Shown here: piece by piece, positions 15,340 to 24,232 of the stretch
Numbering within the stretch: the first letter of the stretch is position 1
Layout of the letters: every line of letters starts with the position of its first letter
Virus record (IMG/VR): IMGVR_UViG_3300036766_000675
Span: 1-38,460 of that record
DNA: 38,460 nucleotides
Strand: one strand, 5' to 3'
DNA from: a virus
The notes under the pieces: model-generated
Database searches by the model: none
Told to the model about the DNA's origin: nothing
Seen by the model: only the letters and a program-made list of their open reading frames with translations
Made by a program: the position numbers and the translations under genes

Positions 15340-15703
15340 TACCGCCGCCCGACTACACGAAATGCAGCTCCAAGAGCTACTCAACGATCCAAAGAAGTTC
15401 GGAGCTCCAACGTTTGAAGAGTTCTGTAAAAATCACGATAAGTTTGCTACACCGTATAATTCTTTTGGTTCGATCGCCAATGGTTCAAAGATGTTTGGCG
15501 AGCTCGTTCAAAAGCACGAATACGAGATCATGGGCTATCGAGTTAAGTCTCTCGAACAAGTTGAGAAGGTGGCCCGTGATCACGGTTTGAAGCTTCACGA
15601 AATGGGCTGGACCGCCGAGCTCGTTCCCCAAGGTGGCGGGTGGGCAAACCATGTCTTTAAGTTCATGCCCAAAGCAGAGAAGGAGCGCCGTGAAACCTGG
15701 TAA
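15329..15703 (+). CDS. Hypothetical head-module protein (124 aa)
   Basis: ATG 15329 overlaps the portal end by 11 bases. The protein is soluble and partly helical (FEEFCKNHDKFATPYNSF, GYRVKSLEQVEKVARDHGLK), with a glycine-rich VPQGGGWANHVF near its end. Its 3' end overlaps the protease gene by 14 bases. No family is recognised; the position suggests a minor head or assembly factor. Confidence 0.6.
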   Translation: MDIDTAARLHEMQLQELLNDPKKFGAPTFEEFCKNHDKFATPYNSFGSIANGSKMFGELVQKHEYEIMGYRVKSLEQVEKVARDHGLKLHEMGWTAELVPQGGGWANHVFKFMPKAEKERRETW

Positions 15704-17174
15704 ACAAAAACAATCTGACTCGGCTTCAGCAAATACTCCCTTCGTGCGCGCGCGCGAGGACGGACCTGATGGATCCAATGGGGCACCGATAAGTCGCAAC
15801 CTTGAGGGGGATCTCACCAAGGAAGGTAAAAGGTTCAAGGTGATCCTCATTCAAGAGGGATTGGGAAACCTTCACGATGGGTTTTATTATACTCGCGAAG
15901 CCCTTGAGGCTGCGGTTCAGAATAAAGTTTTCGAAGGTAAAAAGGTTTACGCAAATCATCCAAGCGTTTCAGAAGAGGCAGACCGTCCCGAGCGTGACGT
16001 CAGAGACATCATTGCCTATATTGAGAACTCAAAGATTTCACAAGTTCCGGGCGATGGTTCCCGCGCTTGTATTGAAGCTGAGGTTTGCTTAAGCCAAAGC
16101 CCTTCTATCGACTGGGCTCGTAATCTCATGACTGAAACCATCGGGTACCGTCAAAAGCATCCAGATCAAGACTTCGTGGGTTTGTCGATCAATGCGTTTG
16201 GCGATGCTGAAGAAGTTCCGATCGAAGAATTTTTAAAAACATATCAAGTGCCAACGTCTGTGAAACCAAAACTGGCAGAGGCTCTGAAAAACGGTTTGAG
16301 TGCAATTAGAGTAACAAAAGAAATTTCCGAGGCCCGCTCCGTCGATCTAGTGACAGAGGCCGGAGCTGGAGGAAAAATTTTACAACTTATGGAGGGTTCT
16401 ATGAAGACCAAGAAAAAACCGGCCAAAGTCACTGAAGCCGATCAAGCGGCTGCTGACGACGGTCAACACGACGATGCGGAACAGGACAAGAAACTAATCG
16501 CTGACATGCTTAAAAAGTATCTCGGTGATGGCGACCACAGCGAAGAGGACGAAGCTGAGTTCGCCAAAACAAAGGAAGCCTATTCAGAGATGGGATATTC
16601 CGAGGAAGAGGCTATGGAAGCTGCTGGCCATGCGATGAAACTCGCAAAGCACAAGCAGAAAAAAGAGGCTACCGAAAAAGAAGAGGAGAACGAAGCAGAT
16701 CCTGTACCGCCTAAAAAAGACGGTGAAGGTGAAGACGAAGGCGAACCAGATGCCGACGATAAGAAGGCTCCTCCTTCTCAAGAGTCTGAGGACGGACATC
16801 CTCCCGTCGTGCCTCCTTCAAAGGAATCAAATGTTAGACTCAACGATCGTGAATTGAAACTCATGGCAGAAACCGCTGCAATCCGCAAAGAGCGCGACGG
16901 TCTTTTGCTTGATAAGCATATTGATCAAAAATTGCAAGAGAGCAAACTGGATCGCTCTGTCACAAAAGGTTTTATGAAAGAGGCGGGACCGTTCAAGTCG
17001 GTGAAGGACTTCGATCGTTCTCTTGCCGTTTTCAAAAAAGGCTATGAACAAGCCCTACAAGAGTCACGGTTAGGTGACTTCGGGTTCGCTCTGAGCTCTG
17101 GAAACTCGACGCAGACAGCAGATGCAGTTAAAACAAAAGCCGCAGCGGACTTTTCCGACTGTGTAACTAAGTGA
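15690..17174 (+). CDS. Capsid maturation protease fused to a scaffold domain (494 aa)
   Basis: AAGGAG just upstream favours the GTG at 15690 as the start. Residues about 45-235 look like a capsid maturation serine protease: DGFYYTREALEAAV, ANHPS (His90), VGLSINAFG (Ser166) and ARSVDLVTEAGAGG (Asp219), the last being typical of the end of this domain. Then follow an acidic, Lys/Glu-rich low-complexity linker (about 240-385) and a helical C-terminal part (to 494) that would be the internal scaffold. This fusion lets one gene supply both functions. Autocleavage would release the protease after assembly. The exact peptidase clan is inferred from residue order. Confidence 0.8.
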   Translation: MKPGKQKQSDSASANTPFVRAREDGPDGSNGAPISRNLEGDLTKEGKRFKVILIQEGLGNLHDGFYYTREALEAAVQNKVFEGKKVYANHPSVSEEADRPERDVRDIIAYIENSKISQVPGDGSRACIEAEVCLSQSPSIDWARNLMTETIGYRQKHPDQDFVGLSINAFGDAEEVPIEEFLKTYQVPTSVKPKLAEALKNGLSAIRVTKEISEARSVDLVTEAGAGGKILQLMEGSMKTKKKPAKVTEADQAAADDGQHDDAEQDKKLIADMLKKYLGDGDHSEEDEAEFAKTKEAYSEMGYSEEEAMEAAGHAMKLAKHKQKKEATEKEEENEADPVPPKKDGEGEDEGEPDADDKKAPPSQESEDGHPPVVPPSKESNVRLNDRELKLMAETAAIRKERDGLLLDKHIDQKLQESKLDRSVTKGFMKEAGPFKSVKDFDRSLAVFKKGYEQALQESRLGDFGFALSSGNSTQTADAVKTKAAADFSDCVTK

Positions 17175-17182
17175 GGTGACAA

Positions 17183-17677
17183 ATGGCTGGAAAAAATACA
17201 AGAACCAGAAGCGTCGCTACTAAGAGTTTATTTGAGTCCGCTCAAGGCGTTATCAGCGCTGCGGTCTCATTGAACCAAGGCGACTTTGCTATTCTCAGCT
17301 CTAACCTTTTGGCGGCTCCGGCGGCTGAGGGTGATGGAGCCAACCTGTTGGGCGTAATGCGTGACGATGTGGTACTCGGTAAACTCCGACGTCCATATTC
17401 CACGGATGTTGACGCATCTGCTGCGGTCTCCGATGTTGGTGGCCCTCAGTATGGCGACGTGTTCAAGTGTCAGCTTAAAGCTGGCGACAGCTTGAGCCCC
17501 GGAGACAAAGTTTACCTGCATCCTGCGACCTCAAGTCGTGGCGTTCAGGCTTCCGGAACCAAGGCAATTGGTATTTACCAAGGCGCCTCTGCTGTCACTG
17601 GCGGGCCCAGTGATAACCTGACAGAAATCGAATGTCTCATCGGCGCTCGTTTTCCTGACGACGTCCTGAAGTTTTAA
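17183..17677 (+). CDS. Capsid decoration/cement protein candidate (164 aa)
   Basis: GAGGTGAC precedes the ATG. The small beta-rich protein has DFAILSSNLLAAP, GANLLGVMRDDVV, AGDSLSPGDKVYLHPA and GTKAIGIYQGAS. These recall DUF2190-like cement proteins, in which GD-V/LY-W/H and G-A/V/I-A motifs recur. It lies directly before the major capsid gene, the usual site for a decoration protein. The call rests on motif resemblance and position. Confidence 0.65.
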   Translation: MAGKNTRTRSVATKSLFESAQGVISAAVSLNQGDFAILSSNLLAAPAAEGDGANLLGVMRDDVVLGKLRRPYSTDVDASAAVSDVGGPQYGDVFKCQLKAGDSLSPGDKVYLHPATSSRGVQASGTKAIGIYQGASAVTGGPSDNLTEIECLIGARFPDDVLKF

Positions 17678-17687
17678 GGGGGAAAAT

Positions 17688-18860
17688 ATGAACCTAAGAG
17701 AAAGAAACTTGGCGACTATTAAAAAAGCCGTTGAAACTACTCCCGAAGTAAAAAGCTTCATGGAGTCGTTGAAACGACGCACTGGATTGGATGCCTCCGA
17801 TCCCAAGACCTTCCCGGTCCATGAGTCCGGATTTTCTTGGAAGGCTGTGAAAGAAAAATGCGAACTCAAAGAGGCTGACGCCTCTTCTGCCTTCGTGCAA
17901 TTCCTTCGCGCTGGTATTCAGACTTTGACTAACTCGATGTACCAATCCCATCCGACAACGTTTGAGGAGTGGGTCACCGTAATTCAGTCAAAGCTTGATA
18001 CTGAGCTCTATCCTACAAACCAAGGGATCGGTTTTCCCCGACAGATTGGGTATAATGAACTATACCCTGAAGTCGGAGCCGCAGCTTTGGATCTTCAATT
18101 GAAAAACCTTAAGTTCGGAACGGTGTACGCTGTTCAAAAGGAACTTTTGGAGAATGATCAATCTGGATCCTTCCAAGCCCAGGCCGGGAGAATTGGTGAG
18201 TACATGAAACTACTCGCTGAAGTTCTCTGCTATGGTAAGTTGGCCTCGGTAGCAAATATGCAGTACATTGATTACAAAATCCCAACATCTGAAACGAAGC
18301 CGAGTTATGAGGCTACCTGGCCCTACTCTCAGGCTTTGCGTGGTGGTGGTAAAAACCGTCCCGCAAGTTTCGGTGCGTTGAGTGCTACCACGATCCAAGC
18401 TGGACGCGTGGCCTTGATGAACCAAAAGAATTTGCAAGGCATCAAGATGTCAGTGCAGCCCAAGCGTTTGATCGTTGGGCCTAACAACGAGCTTGACGCT
18501 GCCACGATCTTGAACTCGACCTGGTACCCGTCCAATCTGGCCGGTGTTGCCGGAGCTCCTGGACAAGTCGGTGCGGTCAACTTCTTGAAAGGTTTATTGC
18601 AGCTCACAGTCAGCCCCTACGTTTTCAAAAACGACGGGACCGTGGCTGGAGACTCAAAAGCATGGTGGATTGCCGACGATGGTAAACCATTCTTTGTTCT
18701 GCAATTACGCGAGGTCGCAACCGTGGAACAAGAGGCCGTAAACTCCGGAGAAAGTTTCAACCGGGATATTTATCGCTTTAAAGGTCGTTCTCAGATGAAC
18801 GCTGACTTCATTGACAGCCGTTTCGTTTGGCAAGGTAACGATGGAAGTATCACGACCTAA
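17688..18860 (+). CDS. Major capsid protein, Mu gpT / HK97-fold type (390 aa)
   Basis: A strong ribosome site (AGGGGGA) and a terminator directly after the gene suit a highly expressed protein. The N-terminal 70 residues are a charged helix of the delta-domain kind that may be removed by the protease. FEEWVTVIQSKLDTELYPT and TVYAVQKELLENDQSG match the Mu-like major head protein pattern, as do the P-domain-like stretches KRLIVGPNNELDAATIL and KPFFVLQLREVATVEQEAV. The size is normal. It assembles as the capsid shell. Confidence 0.85.
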   Translation: MNLRERNLATIKKAVETTPEVKSFMESLKRRTGLDASDPKTFPVHESGFSWKAVKEKCELKEADASSAFVQFLRAGIQTLTNSMYQSHPTTFEEWVTVIQSKLDTELYPTNQGIGFPRQIGYNELYPEVGAAALDLQLKNLKFGTVYAVQKELLENDQSGSFQAQAGRIGEYMKLLAEVLCYGKLASVANMQYIDYKIPTSETKPSYEATWPYSQALRGGGKNRPASFGALSATTIQAGRVALMNQKNLQGIKMSVQPKRLIVGPNNELDAATILNSTWYPSNLAGVAGAPGQVGAVNFLKGLLQLTVSPYVFKNDGTVAGDSKAWWIADDGKPFFVLQLREVATVEQEAVNSGESFNRDIYRFKGRSQMNADFIDSRFVWQGNDGSITT

Positions 18861-18885
18861 CCTGTGAAGGTTAAGTCGTTGCTAG

Positions 18886-18921
18886 GAGGGGAGGCCACAA
18901 TCTCCCCTCTCCCTTATTTTT
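18886..18921 (+). terminator. Intrinsic terminator after the capsid gene
   Basis: An 8-bp perfect stem, GAGGGGAG (18886-18893) with CTCCCCTC (18902-18909), has an 8-nt loop and is followed by TTATTTTT (18914-18921). It would end or reduce transcription between the head and tail genes, giving more capsid than tail mRNA. Confidence 0.8.
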
Positions 18922-18932
18922 AGAGGATTGAG

Positions 18933-19316
18933 ATGAAGCAGGAAAAACTGGCACTCAAGGTTAACAAAAATGCGGGTACATTTGACGAGAAGAGCGAGGG
19001 CAATAAACCTCCTCCAAAGCGTTTCATAGATCAAAGCCAGGCGGCTCAGATCGCCCGCGACGCGTATACCGTTATAAATTGGTATTACGACGGCGGTCGT
19101 GAGGCGTTCCCTCATGAGCCAAAGATGTGGACCGTTGACAAGTATTTTCCATACGCTGAGGGAGAGCCATTACTGGCTGACGAACCTCAAAGCGTTCAAG
19201 AGATTAAAAACTGTATTCGCAAAGCCAAACTCCTTGAGGAGCTCGAATACAGGTACGCGATTATTCACAATTCAGAAGAGATTGACGCAAACACCTGGAA
19301 GGAGCCCGTAAACTAA
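18933..19316 (+). CDS. Hypothetical head-tail region protein (127 aa)
   Basis: AGAGGATTGAG lies before the ATG. The N-terminus is basic and probably disordered (KQEKLALKVNKNAGTFDEKS). The rest is soluble and helical, with SQAAQIARDAYTVINWYY and EIKNCIRKAKLLEELEYRY. It overlaps the connector gene through a shared TAATG. No family is recognised; the first place after the capsid terminator suggests a head-completion or minor capsid role. Confidence 0.55.
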   Translation: MKQEKLALKVNKNAGTFDEKSEGNKPPPKRFIDQSQAAQIARDAYTVINWYYDGGREAFPHEPKMWTVDKYFPYAEGEPLLADEPQSVQEIKNCIRKAKLLEELEYRYAIIHNSEEIDANTWKEPVN

Positions 19317-19969
19317 TGGCCTGGGATACCGCGATCGCAGATATTAGAGCCTACTTAAGTGACGGAGCCAAAGATAAGTACAGGTTTCGCAAGAAGGTAT
19401 TTGGAGAGATCGACGGTAATAATACTCGTTTTAAAACCCTTGAGATTAGGCGCATTACAGATTTTACGAGCTCAGACCTTCCAGAAGGCGTTTTCGTTAA
19501 CGGGGAGCTCGCCACAGTGTCAGAGGACTCCGTTGAAACCGGCGACTTTATTATGCAAGACGCTCCCACCGAGGGACAACGCATTGAAGCATCGTACTAC
19601 TCTCAGTATTTTTTAGATGAGGAGCTAAACAAGTTCCTTCAGAACGCCAGTAATTGGTTAAGTCTTGGACCTCAGTATGTTAACATCCAGCCAGGACTAG
19701 TTCCGGCTGCAATTCAGTTTGCGGCTGGCGACGCTTATCGAAAACTCGCGATGAAGTTCGCAGAACATCAAAGTGAGCAGTACAGAGTTGAGGACTCTCA
19801 GGATCCAAAGCGACTAGAGATCGTCGCTCAGTATGAGGCTGCGTCAAAAGCTGCCTATGAGCAGGCCAAAAACTTCAGAAACGAATTTTACACTAGAGCC
19901 GGACAGCCTCTACAGCCTTTGTTTTTGTCTCTATCCGGTGCGGTTCAAGATCCGCAACCAAAGAGGTAG
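19316..19969 (+). CDS. Head-tail connector/adaptor candidate (217 aa)
   Basis: The helical start WDTAIADIRAYLSDG and the beta middle KVFGEIDGNNTRFKTLEIRRI with FVNGELATV resemble adaptor proteins that sit under the portal. The ends of such proteins are also helical, as here (LVPAAIQFAAGDAYRKLAMK). Position between capsid and tail-completion genes matches. The family is not certain. Confidence 0.55.
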   Translation: MAWDTAIADIRAYLSDGAKDKYRFRKKVFGEIDGNNTRFKTLEIRRITDFTSSDLPEGVFVNGELATVSEDSVETGDFIMQDAPTEGQRIEASYYSQYFLDEELNKFLQNASNWLSLGPQYVNIQPGLVPAAIQFAAGDAYRKLAMKFAEHQSEQYRVEDSQDPKRLEIVAQYEAASKAAYEQAKNFRNEFYTRAGQPLQPLFLSLSGAVQDPQPKR

Positions 19970-19972
19970 ACG

Positions 19973-20434
19973 ATGAAGGGTAAAGCTGCGATCAGAGCAT
20001 CTGAACAAGGGATAGAGCGCCAGCTTAAGGCTATGACAAGACGCGCGAAAAATGTTCGAGGTTTTCTCAATCGTCAGGTTTACCCTTATTACAAGAATCT
20101 TCAGGCAGATCGTTGGAAAACAGAGGGAGCCTCTCAAAACTTTAAGTGGAAGCCTCTAAACAAAGATTACGCTATTAAAAAGAAAAAGTTATATGCAGCT
20201 TTTCCCGGTTCCGGAGCAAATATGCTTGTTGGAACGGGAAAGCTGTTCAATTCGGTGGTGGGGAAAGGTCCCGGCAAAGGCAAGATAGTCATAGAACGCA
20301 GGCTCAGAGTATACACAACCGTTCCCTACGCGCCGTTCGTCGACGAAAAACGTACCTTCACTAAATGGAACCGATCAACGAGTCTTAAAATTGGACTCAT
20401 GCTTAAGCGCTATTTGAAGGGGTATGCTGATTGA
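19973..20434 (+). CDS. Tail completion protein, HK97 gp10 / Mu G-like (153 aa)
   Basis: A basic helical N-terminus is followed by FKWKPLNKDYAIKKKK, LVGTGKLFNSVVGKG and TVPYAPFVDE. This is the pattern of the virion morphogenesis / tail-completion group: W-X-P-L, a LVxTGxL core, then an xYAxxHxxG-like region, here YAPFVDEKR. Such proteins sit at the head-tail joint. The gene overlaps the next by 4 bases. Confidence 0.7.
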   Translation: MKGKAAIRASEQGIERQLKAMTRRAKNVRGFLNRQVYPYYKNLQADRWKTEGASQNFKWKPLNKDYAIKKKKLYAAFPGSGANMLVGTGKLFNSVVGKGPGKGKIVIERRLRVYTTVPYAPFVDEKRTFTKWNRSTSLKIGLMLKRYLKGYAD

Positions 20435-20943
20435 CGACACCATACGCCCACAACATCGTTGAGAGTACGGTCACGATGATCCGAGACGATATAAAGTCTA
20501 GGATCGCGCAGGTTCTATCTGACTTGAGAACCGATCGCGACGATCCAACGGTGAGCACTGAGCCACCACCATCGCAAAGCTATTTTCTTTACGATGGAGC
20601 GTACGCGTTCCGAGCTCCAGCGGTGTTTATTATTCCAAGAGGTGTGACGTTCAACCTGGACCGCGGTCAGAACTTTATAAACTCAAAGCAGGATGTAGTG
20701 GTTTCGGTTGTCGTTGAGGATCGAGACAAGGAACGTTTACAGCTTAAGTCCTATAGGTATTTGGATGCGCTGCATACTTTATTACATGGGACTCAACTTG
20801 ATCACACAAACGGTCGAATAAGAATTGTAATTAAGGTTCTGGAGGTTTCGTTTTCTGAGACCTTCTCGAACCAGGACGATAACACAGTATTTAGAAAAGA
20901 AACTGCGCTGATTTGCGAGGTTGAGCACTTCGAGCAGTCTTAA
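20431..20943 (+). CDS. Tail terminator-like protein (170 aa)
   Basis: The TTG start at 20431 overlaps the previous stop (TTGA). The protein has an N-terminal helix (VTMIRDDIKSRIAQVLSDL), a beta core with VFIIPRGVTF and VVVSVVVEDRDKERLQL, a helix YRYLDALHTLLHG and a final strand. This is the alpha/beta layout of tail terminators that cap the tube. It sits just before the tail tube gene, the expected place. Confidence 0.6.
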   Translation: MTTPYAHNIVESTVTMIRDDIKSRIAQVLSDLRTDRDDPTVSTEPPPSQSYFLYDGAYAFRAPAVFIIPRGVTFNLDRGQNFINSKQDVVVSVVVEDRDKERLQLKSYRYLDALHTLLHGTQLDHTNGRIRIVIKVLEVSFSETFSNQDDNTVFRKETALICEVEHFEQS

Positions 20944-20963
20944 GAAACCTATAGGAGGAATTT

Positions 20964-21536
20964 ATGCCGCCGGTATCATTTGCAAGCGTGGACACCACAA
21001 AGATGGAGTTAACTCCGGTGCGTGTGATGTTCCAAGGACCTTCCGACCTCGCTCCAAGCGATGTTGGTGGCACCTTAGGGAACGTCACCATCACTGCCAA
21101 GTATGGTAAGGCAGAACTCAAGGCAGATCAATTTGGTGATACTGTCTTGGACCGAAGAGTCAATTCCATTGTGCTTCAAGTCACAACGGAGTTCACACAG
21201 ATCCAGAAAAAAGACTTGTTCAGGATCATATTCCCTCACGGATCCAAGATCGACGGTACTGGCGGTTATTCCGGCCAGGATGCGTTTGACTGGAACTCTG
21301 CGATTGGGGATGGAGACCTGGTAAACTCTGGTCTTTTAATCCTTCATCCGTTGTCGAAACCCGACACTGACAAAACCACGGACTGGGCTTTTTACAAAGC
21401 TTGTGCTGCGGCTGAGTCTGAGTTTGTGTACGGTCCCAACGATCAGGTCCGGGCAAAAGTTGTATGGAACATCATGCCTGATACCTCGGTCACTCCGCCT
21501 CGATTTGCTCGATACGGTGATAAGGACCTCACATAA
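20964..21536 (+). CDS. Major tail tube protein (190 aa)
   Basis: Strong ribosome site AGGAGG at the right distance. The protein begins with MELTPVRVMFQGPSD, GTLGNVTITAKYGKAEL and DQFGDTVLDRRVNSIVLQ, the layout of tube proteins in which a beta-sandwich starts with a P-X-V/L-GxxDLG-like strand and a DQxG motif. Size and order (terminator, tube, chaperones, tape measure) agree. It polymerises as hexameric rings around the tape measure. Confidence 0.75.
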   Translation: MPPVSFASVDTTKMELTPVRVMFQGPSDLAPSDVGGTLGNVTITAKYGKAELKADQFGDTVLDRRVNSIVLQVTTEFTQIQKKDLFRIIFPHGSKIDGTGGYSGQDAFDWNSAIGDGDLVNSGLLILHPLSKPDTDKTTDWAFYKACAAAESEFVYGPNDQVRAKVVWNIMPDTSVTPPRFARYGDKDLT

Positions 21537-21886
21537 TGGATCAAGAGCTGTACGCAGACCTCGACGCTCTGATAGCTCAGGACCTTCGCGTGAAGTGTAA
21601 CGGGAAGATCCTGACTATTAGGGCGATTGATACTTTAAGTTTCATGAACTTCTCAAACGAGTGGCTGGCGCTCCTTGATGTAATGAAGCTCCCTTCGATT
21701 ACTGAAGCGGAGCTCAAGGAGCGTTATGTTAAGCTGTTCAAGACCTTATCTCCTGACATTGACGTTTCAATCGTCGACGGTATGAGGCAAGAACAGATCG
21801 CAGGGTTTTTCCAAGCGTGCATTGAGTCTGTCACTGGACGCGCTCATGCAAAAAAAAAAGCGATGGCAGCCCCGACGACGACGTAG
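21536..21886 (+). CDS. Tail assembly chaperone, short form (116 aa)
   Basis: Starts in a TAATG overlap with the tube gene. Soluble helical protein (IRAIDTLSFMNFSNEWLALL, EQIAGFFQACIESV) ending after a lysine run in a short Ala/Pro/Thr tail. It corresponds to lambda gpG by position and size. Ten A bases near its end form a slippery site; a -1 shift there would extend it by the downstream frame to about 232 residues. Such short/long chaperone pairs coat the tape measure before tube assembly. Confidence 0.8.
   Translation: MDQELYADLDALIAQDLRVKCNGKILTIRAIDTLSFMNFSNEWLALLDVMKLPSITEAELKERYVKLFKTLSPDIDVSIVDGMRQEQIAGFFQACIESVTGRAHAKKKAMAAPTTT
21850..21859 (+). other. Programmed -1 frameshift site (A10 slippery run)
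   Basis: In the zero frame the codons are GCA AAA AAA AAA GCG. This includes an A AAA AAA heptamer where tRNA-Lys can slip back by one. After a -1 shift the frame is open without a stop through 21859-22230 into the downstream protein. RNA polymerase slippage on the run would give the same product by adding one A. Position and geometry match the lambda G/GT system. Confidence 0.8.
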
Positions 21887-22233
21887 AGAGAGTCAGTGTA
21901 AACGCAAAGAGGATGATTTTGGAGGTCTGCGAGCTCTACCATTGGACGGTGGAATATGTTCTCAGGATGCCCGCGAAACTGTTTTTTACTTGCCTTGAGG
22001 ATGGTGTCAAGCTTCGCAGAGAGCGTGAAGCTGAGAAATACCGTGAGCTCTGCGGCATCGCGTTCATCGGACAGTCGACCGTCGAATACAAGCAAAGTCT
22101 CGAAGAGCTTTACTACAAAAGATATAACAAGGTTGTTGACCGGTCGTCGAAGTTTGAGCTCGACGATCCGATTGTTTTCAACTTTTTGAAGAGCGCGATC
22201 GTACAGAAACGGAGATTGATGTTTGGGCGGTGA
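21859..22233 (+). CDS. T domain of the frameshifted tail chaperone (G-T fusion)
   Basis: This frame lies -1 to the short chaperone and is open from the A10 run on. A free start exists only at ATG 21913, preceded by weak signals. It encodes about 124 residues with ILEVCELYHWTVEYVLRMP, FFTCLEDGVKLRRERE and KYRELCGIAFIG, and a charged C-terminus. It is read as the C-terminal extension of the chaperone, as in lambda gpGT, where this part binds the tail tube protein. The end overlaps the tape measure start by 11 bases. Confidence 0.75.
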   Translation, partial: SDGSPDDDVERVSVNAKRMILEVCELYHWTVEYVLRMPAKLFFTCLEDGVKLRREREAEKYRELCGIAFIGQSTVEYKQSLEELYYKRYNKVVDRSSKFELDDPIVFNFLKSAIVQKRRLMFGR

Positions 22234-24229
22234 AAACGAAACCCAGATTTTTGAGCTCGATTTAGATAACGAGGAGTTCCTTAAAAAGACTAGGGACTCC
22301 TTGAACGCTGTTCGAGGCATTGGTAAATCCGAGAACCTACTCGGGTTAACGGAGGGGCTCGCCGACGCTACTAAACTTTTGGGTGTGGTGGGTGTTGCAG
22401 CACTGGCTCTTAAGGCCACGATGGACGCCGTATTTGAAGGCGAACAGATCAAAGCGATCAATTACCAGTTTGATCTCTTATCTAAAAATGCTGGACTTGC
22501 CACCGAGGAGCTCAAGAACGAGCTCAAGGCAGTGTCTGAAGGTTTCGCGAACACTCCTGAGGTTTTAAAGGCTTCAAATAAAGCAATCGTTGAGCTCGGT
22601 AAAAATGCCAAAGAGCTCCCTCAGCTTTTTGAAGTCGCCACAAAGGTAACAAAAGTTTTCGGTGGCGATGTGGTTGGCAATTTCGAGGCGATCAACCAAG
22701 CGGTCGCAACAGGTAATTTAAGAATTTTAAAACACATGGGTATAATCGTCGACGCTGATAAGGCGACGAAGGAATACGCCAAAGCCCACGGTTTACTTGC
22801 TTCGACTTTGAATGAGTCTGGTAAACAGCACGCGATCATGGAAGCCGTGATCAAAAAAGCCAACCAGGCTTTGCCTCCGACAACAACTGACGTAAAAGAA
22901 AATGAGTCAGCCTGGCGTCACCTTAAGATTGCACTAAACGAAGCGTGGGAAGCCGTTGCAAAGGTTATTAATGATAAGCTTGGCAAAAAGACTGCGGACA
23001 CGATGCAGGGCTCCGCTGATATTATCAAGGAACAAACAGACCGTTTCGTTTCAACGTTTGGCTCTGGCCAGGACCAGATCAAGGCTCAGATCGCCACCGC
23101 TGAGAAAACGCTCGATGAACAGATGAAGTTGATTAAGCGCCTTGAGGATCTACAAACTAAACAAGGCGGAAAATCTGGTTTCAGCGGTGAGAACTTCGAG
23201 CGTGATATTGCCTCAGCCAAAAAACGAACCGAAGAGCTTGATGCTTCGCTCGAAAAATTATACGCCGAGCAGCAAAAGCGTGAAGCCCATACCTTTGTTA
23301 AGGAACGCCAAGGCAAAGAGGGCGAGGACTCAGAGAAGCAAGAGATTGACCTTGAGAAACAGCGCAAGCAACGCTCTGAGTTTGAAAAATCAATGCTTGA
23401 GCTACGTAAAAAACGAGTTGCCGACGAGATGTCTGTAGCTGATAGCTATGAGCAGGTTGATCGACTTCACATGGAGGAGAAAAAACTCCTTGAACAAGAA
23501 AACCAAAACGCGATCTCCGAGATTAAACGAAAAGCAAACGATGAGCAGTCAATAAGTCAATCTCAGGCCAGAATGTTAATTGAACAACAAGAAATGGATC
23601 ACAAAGCAAAGCTTATTGCACTTGAGCAGAACCTTGAACAAGAGAGACTTAGGTCACTTGATAACTATGAACGTAAAGCAACGGGCGTCGCCGATGGAGT
23701 CTCTAGAGGAATGATGGCCGCAAGCAAACGAGATGCGATGGAAGTTCAAAAGTTCGCAAAGCTTGGAGCCATTGCTTTTGATGTATTAAAAAAACGATCT
23801 GGCGACATGTTTATAGCAATGGGAGAAGGAGCCGAGAGCGCTGGCGACTTGATGAAGGGTTTCATGTTCAACTCTTTGGCTGACATTGCTGAGGCAGAAG
23901 GTCGAACTCTACTGGGTTCGGCTTTAATAAATCCAGCCAATGGAGCGGCGGGAGCGGCTCTTTTAATTTTGTCAGGAGTCTTAAGATCACAAGCAAAAAA
24001 ATCAGGCGGTGGGCTTGGCGGTGGTAGTGGAGGAGGTGGCGGTGGAGATTATGGTGGGTCCTATGAGGGATCAGAGTCTAGGCCAGCAGCAGCCGCAACG
24101 AAAAAGGCCGTTAACATTTCGGTGCAAGGCAATTATTTTGAGACAGAGCAGACAAAACAGCGACTCGTTGAGATGATAAGAGAGCACACAGACGCGACGG
24201 ATTTTGCTTACAAGCAGATTGGACAGTAG
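22223..24229 (+). CDS. Tape measure protein (668 aa)
   Basis: TTG at 22223 is favoured by GGAG 8 nt upstream and by overlap with the chaperone. After a soluble start (GGENETQIFELDLDNEEF) come a hydrophobic helix at about 52-71 (LLGVVGVAALALKATMDAV), a long central coiled coil rich in Glu, Lys and Gln (about 270-480), a second Ala/Gly/Leu-rich hydrophobic part (about 520-590), a Gly-rich run and an ordered C-terminus (VNISVQGNYFETEQTKQRL). It sets tail length and helps DNA entry. Six hundred sixty-eight residues fits a tail of about 100 nm by the usual 0.15 nm per residue. Confidence 0.85.
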   Translation: MGGENETQIFELDLDNEEFLKKTRDSLNAVRGIGKSENLLGLTEGLADATKLLGVVGVAALALKATMDAVFEGEQIKAINYQFDLLSKNAGLATEELKNELKAVSEGFANTPEVLKASNKAIVELGKNAKELPQLFEVATKVTKVFGGDVVGNFEAINQAVATGNLRILKHMGIIVDADKATKEYAKAHGLLASTLNESGKQHAIMEAVIKKANQALPPTTTDVKENESAWRHLKIALNEAWEAVAKVINDKLGKKTADTMQGSADIIKEQTDRFVSTFGSGQDQIKAQIATAEKTLDEQMKLIKRLEDLQTKQGGKSGFSGENFERDIASAKKRTEELDASLEKLYAEQQKREAHTFVKERQGKEGEDSEKQEIDLEKQRKQRSEFEKSMLELRKKRVADEMSVADSYEQVDRLHMEEKKLLEQENQNAISEIKRKANDEQSISQSQARMLIEQQEMDHKAKLIALEQNLEQERLRSLDNYERKATGVADGVSRGMMAASKRDAMEVQKFAKLGAIAFDVLKKRSGDMFIAMGEGAESAGDLMKGFMFNSLADIAEAEGRTLLGSALINPANGAAGAALLILSGVLRSQAKKSGGGLGGGSGGGGGGDYGGSYEGSESRPAAAATKKAVNISVQGNYFETEQTKQRLVEMIREHTDATDFAYKQIGQ

Positions 24230-24232
24230 GGT

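Noticed and set aside
18860-18933. A small gene between capsid and connector genes
   Set aside because: The 72 bases hold a clear terminator hairpin and the next ribosome site, with no room for a gene.
21844-22461. A 205-codon leftward ORF
   Set aside because: It lies opposite the frameshifted chaperone and tape measure genes, which have clear context and ribosome sites; the leftward product is low-complexity and has no upstream signals.
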